The notes under the pieces are model-generated. The model worked only from the letters and a program-made list of their open reading frames with translations. It did not search any database and had not been told where the DNA came from. 11,626 nucleotides of DNA from Candidatus Manganitrophaceae bacterium (lineage in GTDB: Bacteria; Nitrospirota; Nitrospiria; SBBL01; Manganitrophaceae), in assembly GCA_004297235.1 (NCBI GenBank), contig SCUR01000218.1, positions 1 through 11,626 of the forward strand, in the 5' to 3' direction. Numbering within the stretch: the stretch's first letter is position 1; every line of letters begins with the position of its first letter. Both the position numbers and the translations under genes were made by a program. This document shows, piece by piece, positions 11,609-11,626 of this stretch.

Positions 11609-11626
11609 GGCTCCTCCTCACTTTTT

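Noticed and set aside
1..11626. Mobile elements, CRISPR arrays, tRNA or rRNA genes
   Set aside because: No transposase or integrase motifs, regularly spaced repeats, tRNA cloverleaf or rRNA-like stretches were seen on either strand.

Overview
The window is a gene-dense, GC-rich bacterial chromosome segment with no phage, transposon, CRISPR, tRNA or rRNA signal. Nine protein genes are supported: eight are confident family assignments and one is a small unknown. Seven lie on the minus strand; rqcH and the small unknown gene lie on the plus strand. Shine-Dalgarno sites are frequent and strong. The gene set (MutS2, RqcH, a HutG-type histidine pathway, a prpDBC cluster) and the very high GATC density suggest a free-living heterotroph or mixotroph. 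A Nitrospirota-like lineage is only a guess; taxonomy cannot be settled here.

Left part (1-2790, all minus strand). A secreted lytic transglycosylase gene is followed by hutG (formimidoylglutamase) and the first ~310 codons of hutU (urocanate hydratase), which runs off the left edge. hutG and hutU overlap and form a histidine-degradation operon: HutU hydrates urocanate, and HutG converts formiminoglutamate to glutamate and formamide. hutH and hutI are not visible and may lie beyond the edge. Good sigma70-like promoters sit so close to the slt and hutG starts that leaderless transcripts are possible.

Centre (2911-6987). mutS2 (minus) and rqcH (plus) are divergent around a 168-bp intergenic region that holds a 15-bp perfect palindrome and promoter-like sites. 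Both families are known in ribosome rescue. MutS2 senses and splits stalled or collided ribosomes. RqcH acts on the resulting blocked 50S subunit and adds C-terminal alanine tails. The pair therefore looks like a compact ribosome quality-control locus and is the most interesting part of the window. This RqcH keeps the Asp97-Arg98 pair but appears to lack the helix-hairpin-helix domain and carries a Pro/Glu/Ser-rich insertion.

Switch region (6988-8137). A stand-alone CheY-like response regulator (minus, TTG start) converges on rqcH. It is separated from a divergent small unknown protein (plus, 87 aa) by 357 bp. That spacer holds divergent promoter candidates, a cluster of ATTGG(G) motifs and a 5'-leader hairpin.

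Right part (8138-11608, all minus strand). prpD, prpB and prpC are packed with 1-bp and 17-bp overlaps. They encode the 2-methylcitrate cycle that oxidises propionyl-CoA to pyruvate and succinate. No prpR, prpE or acnD is visible.
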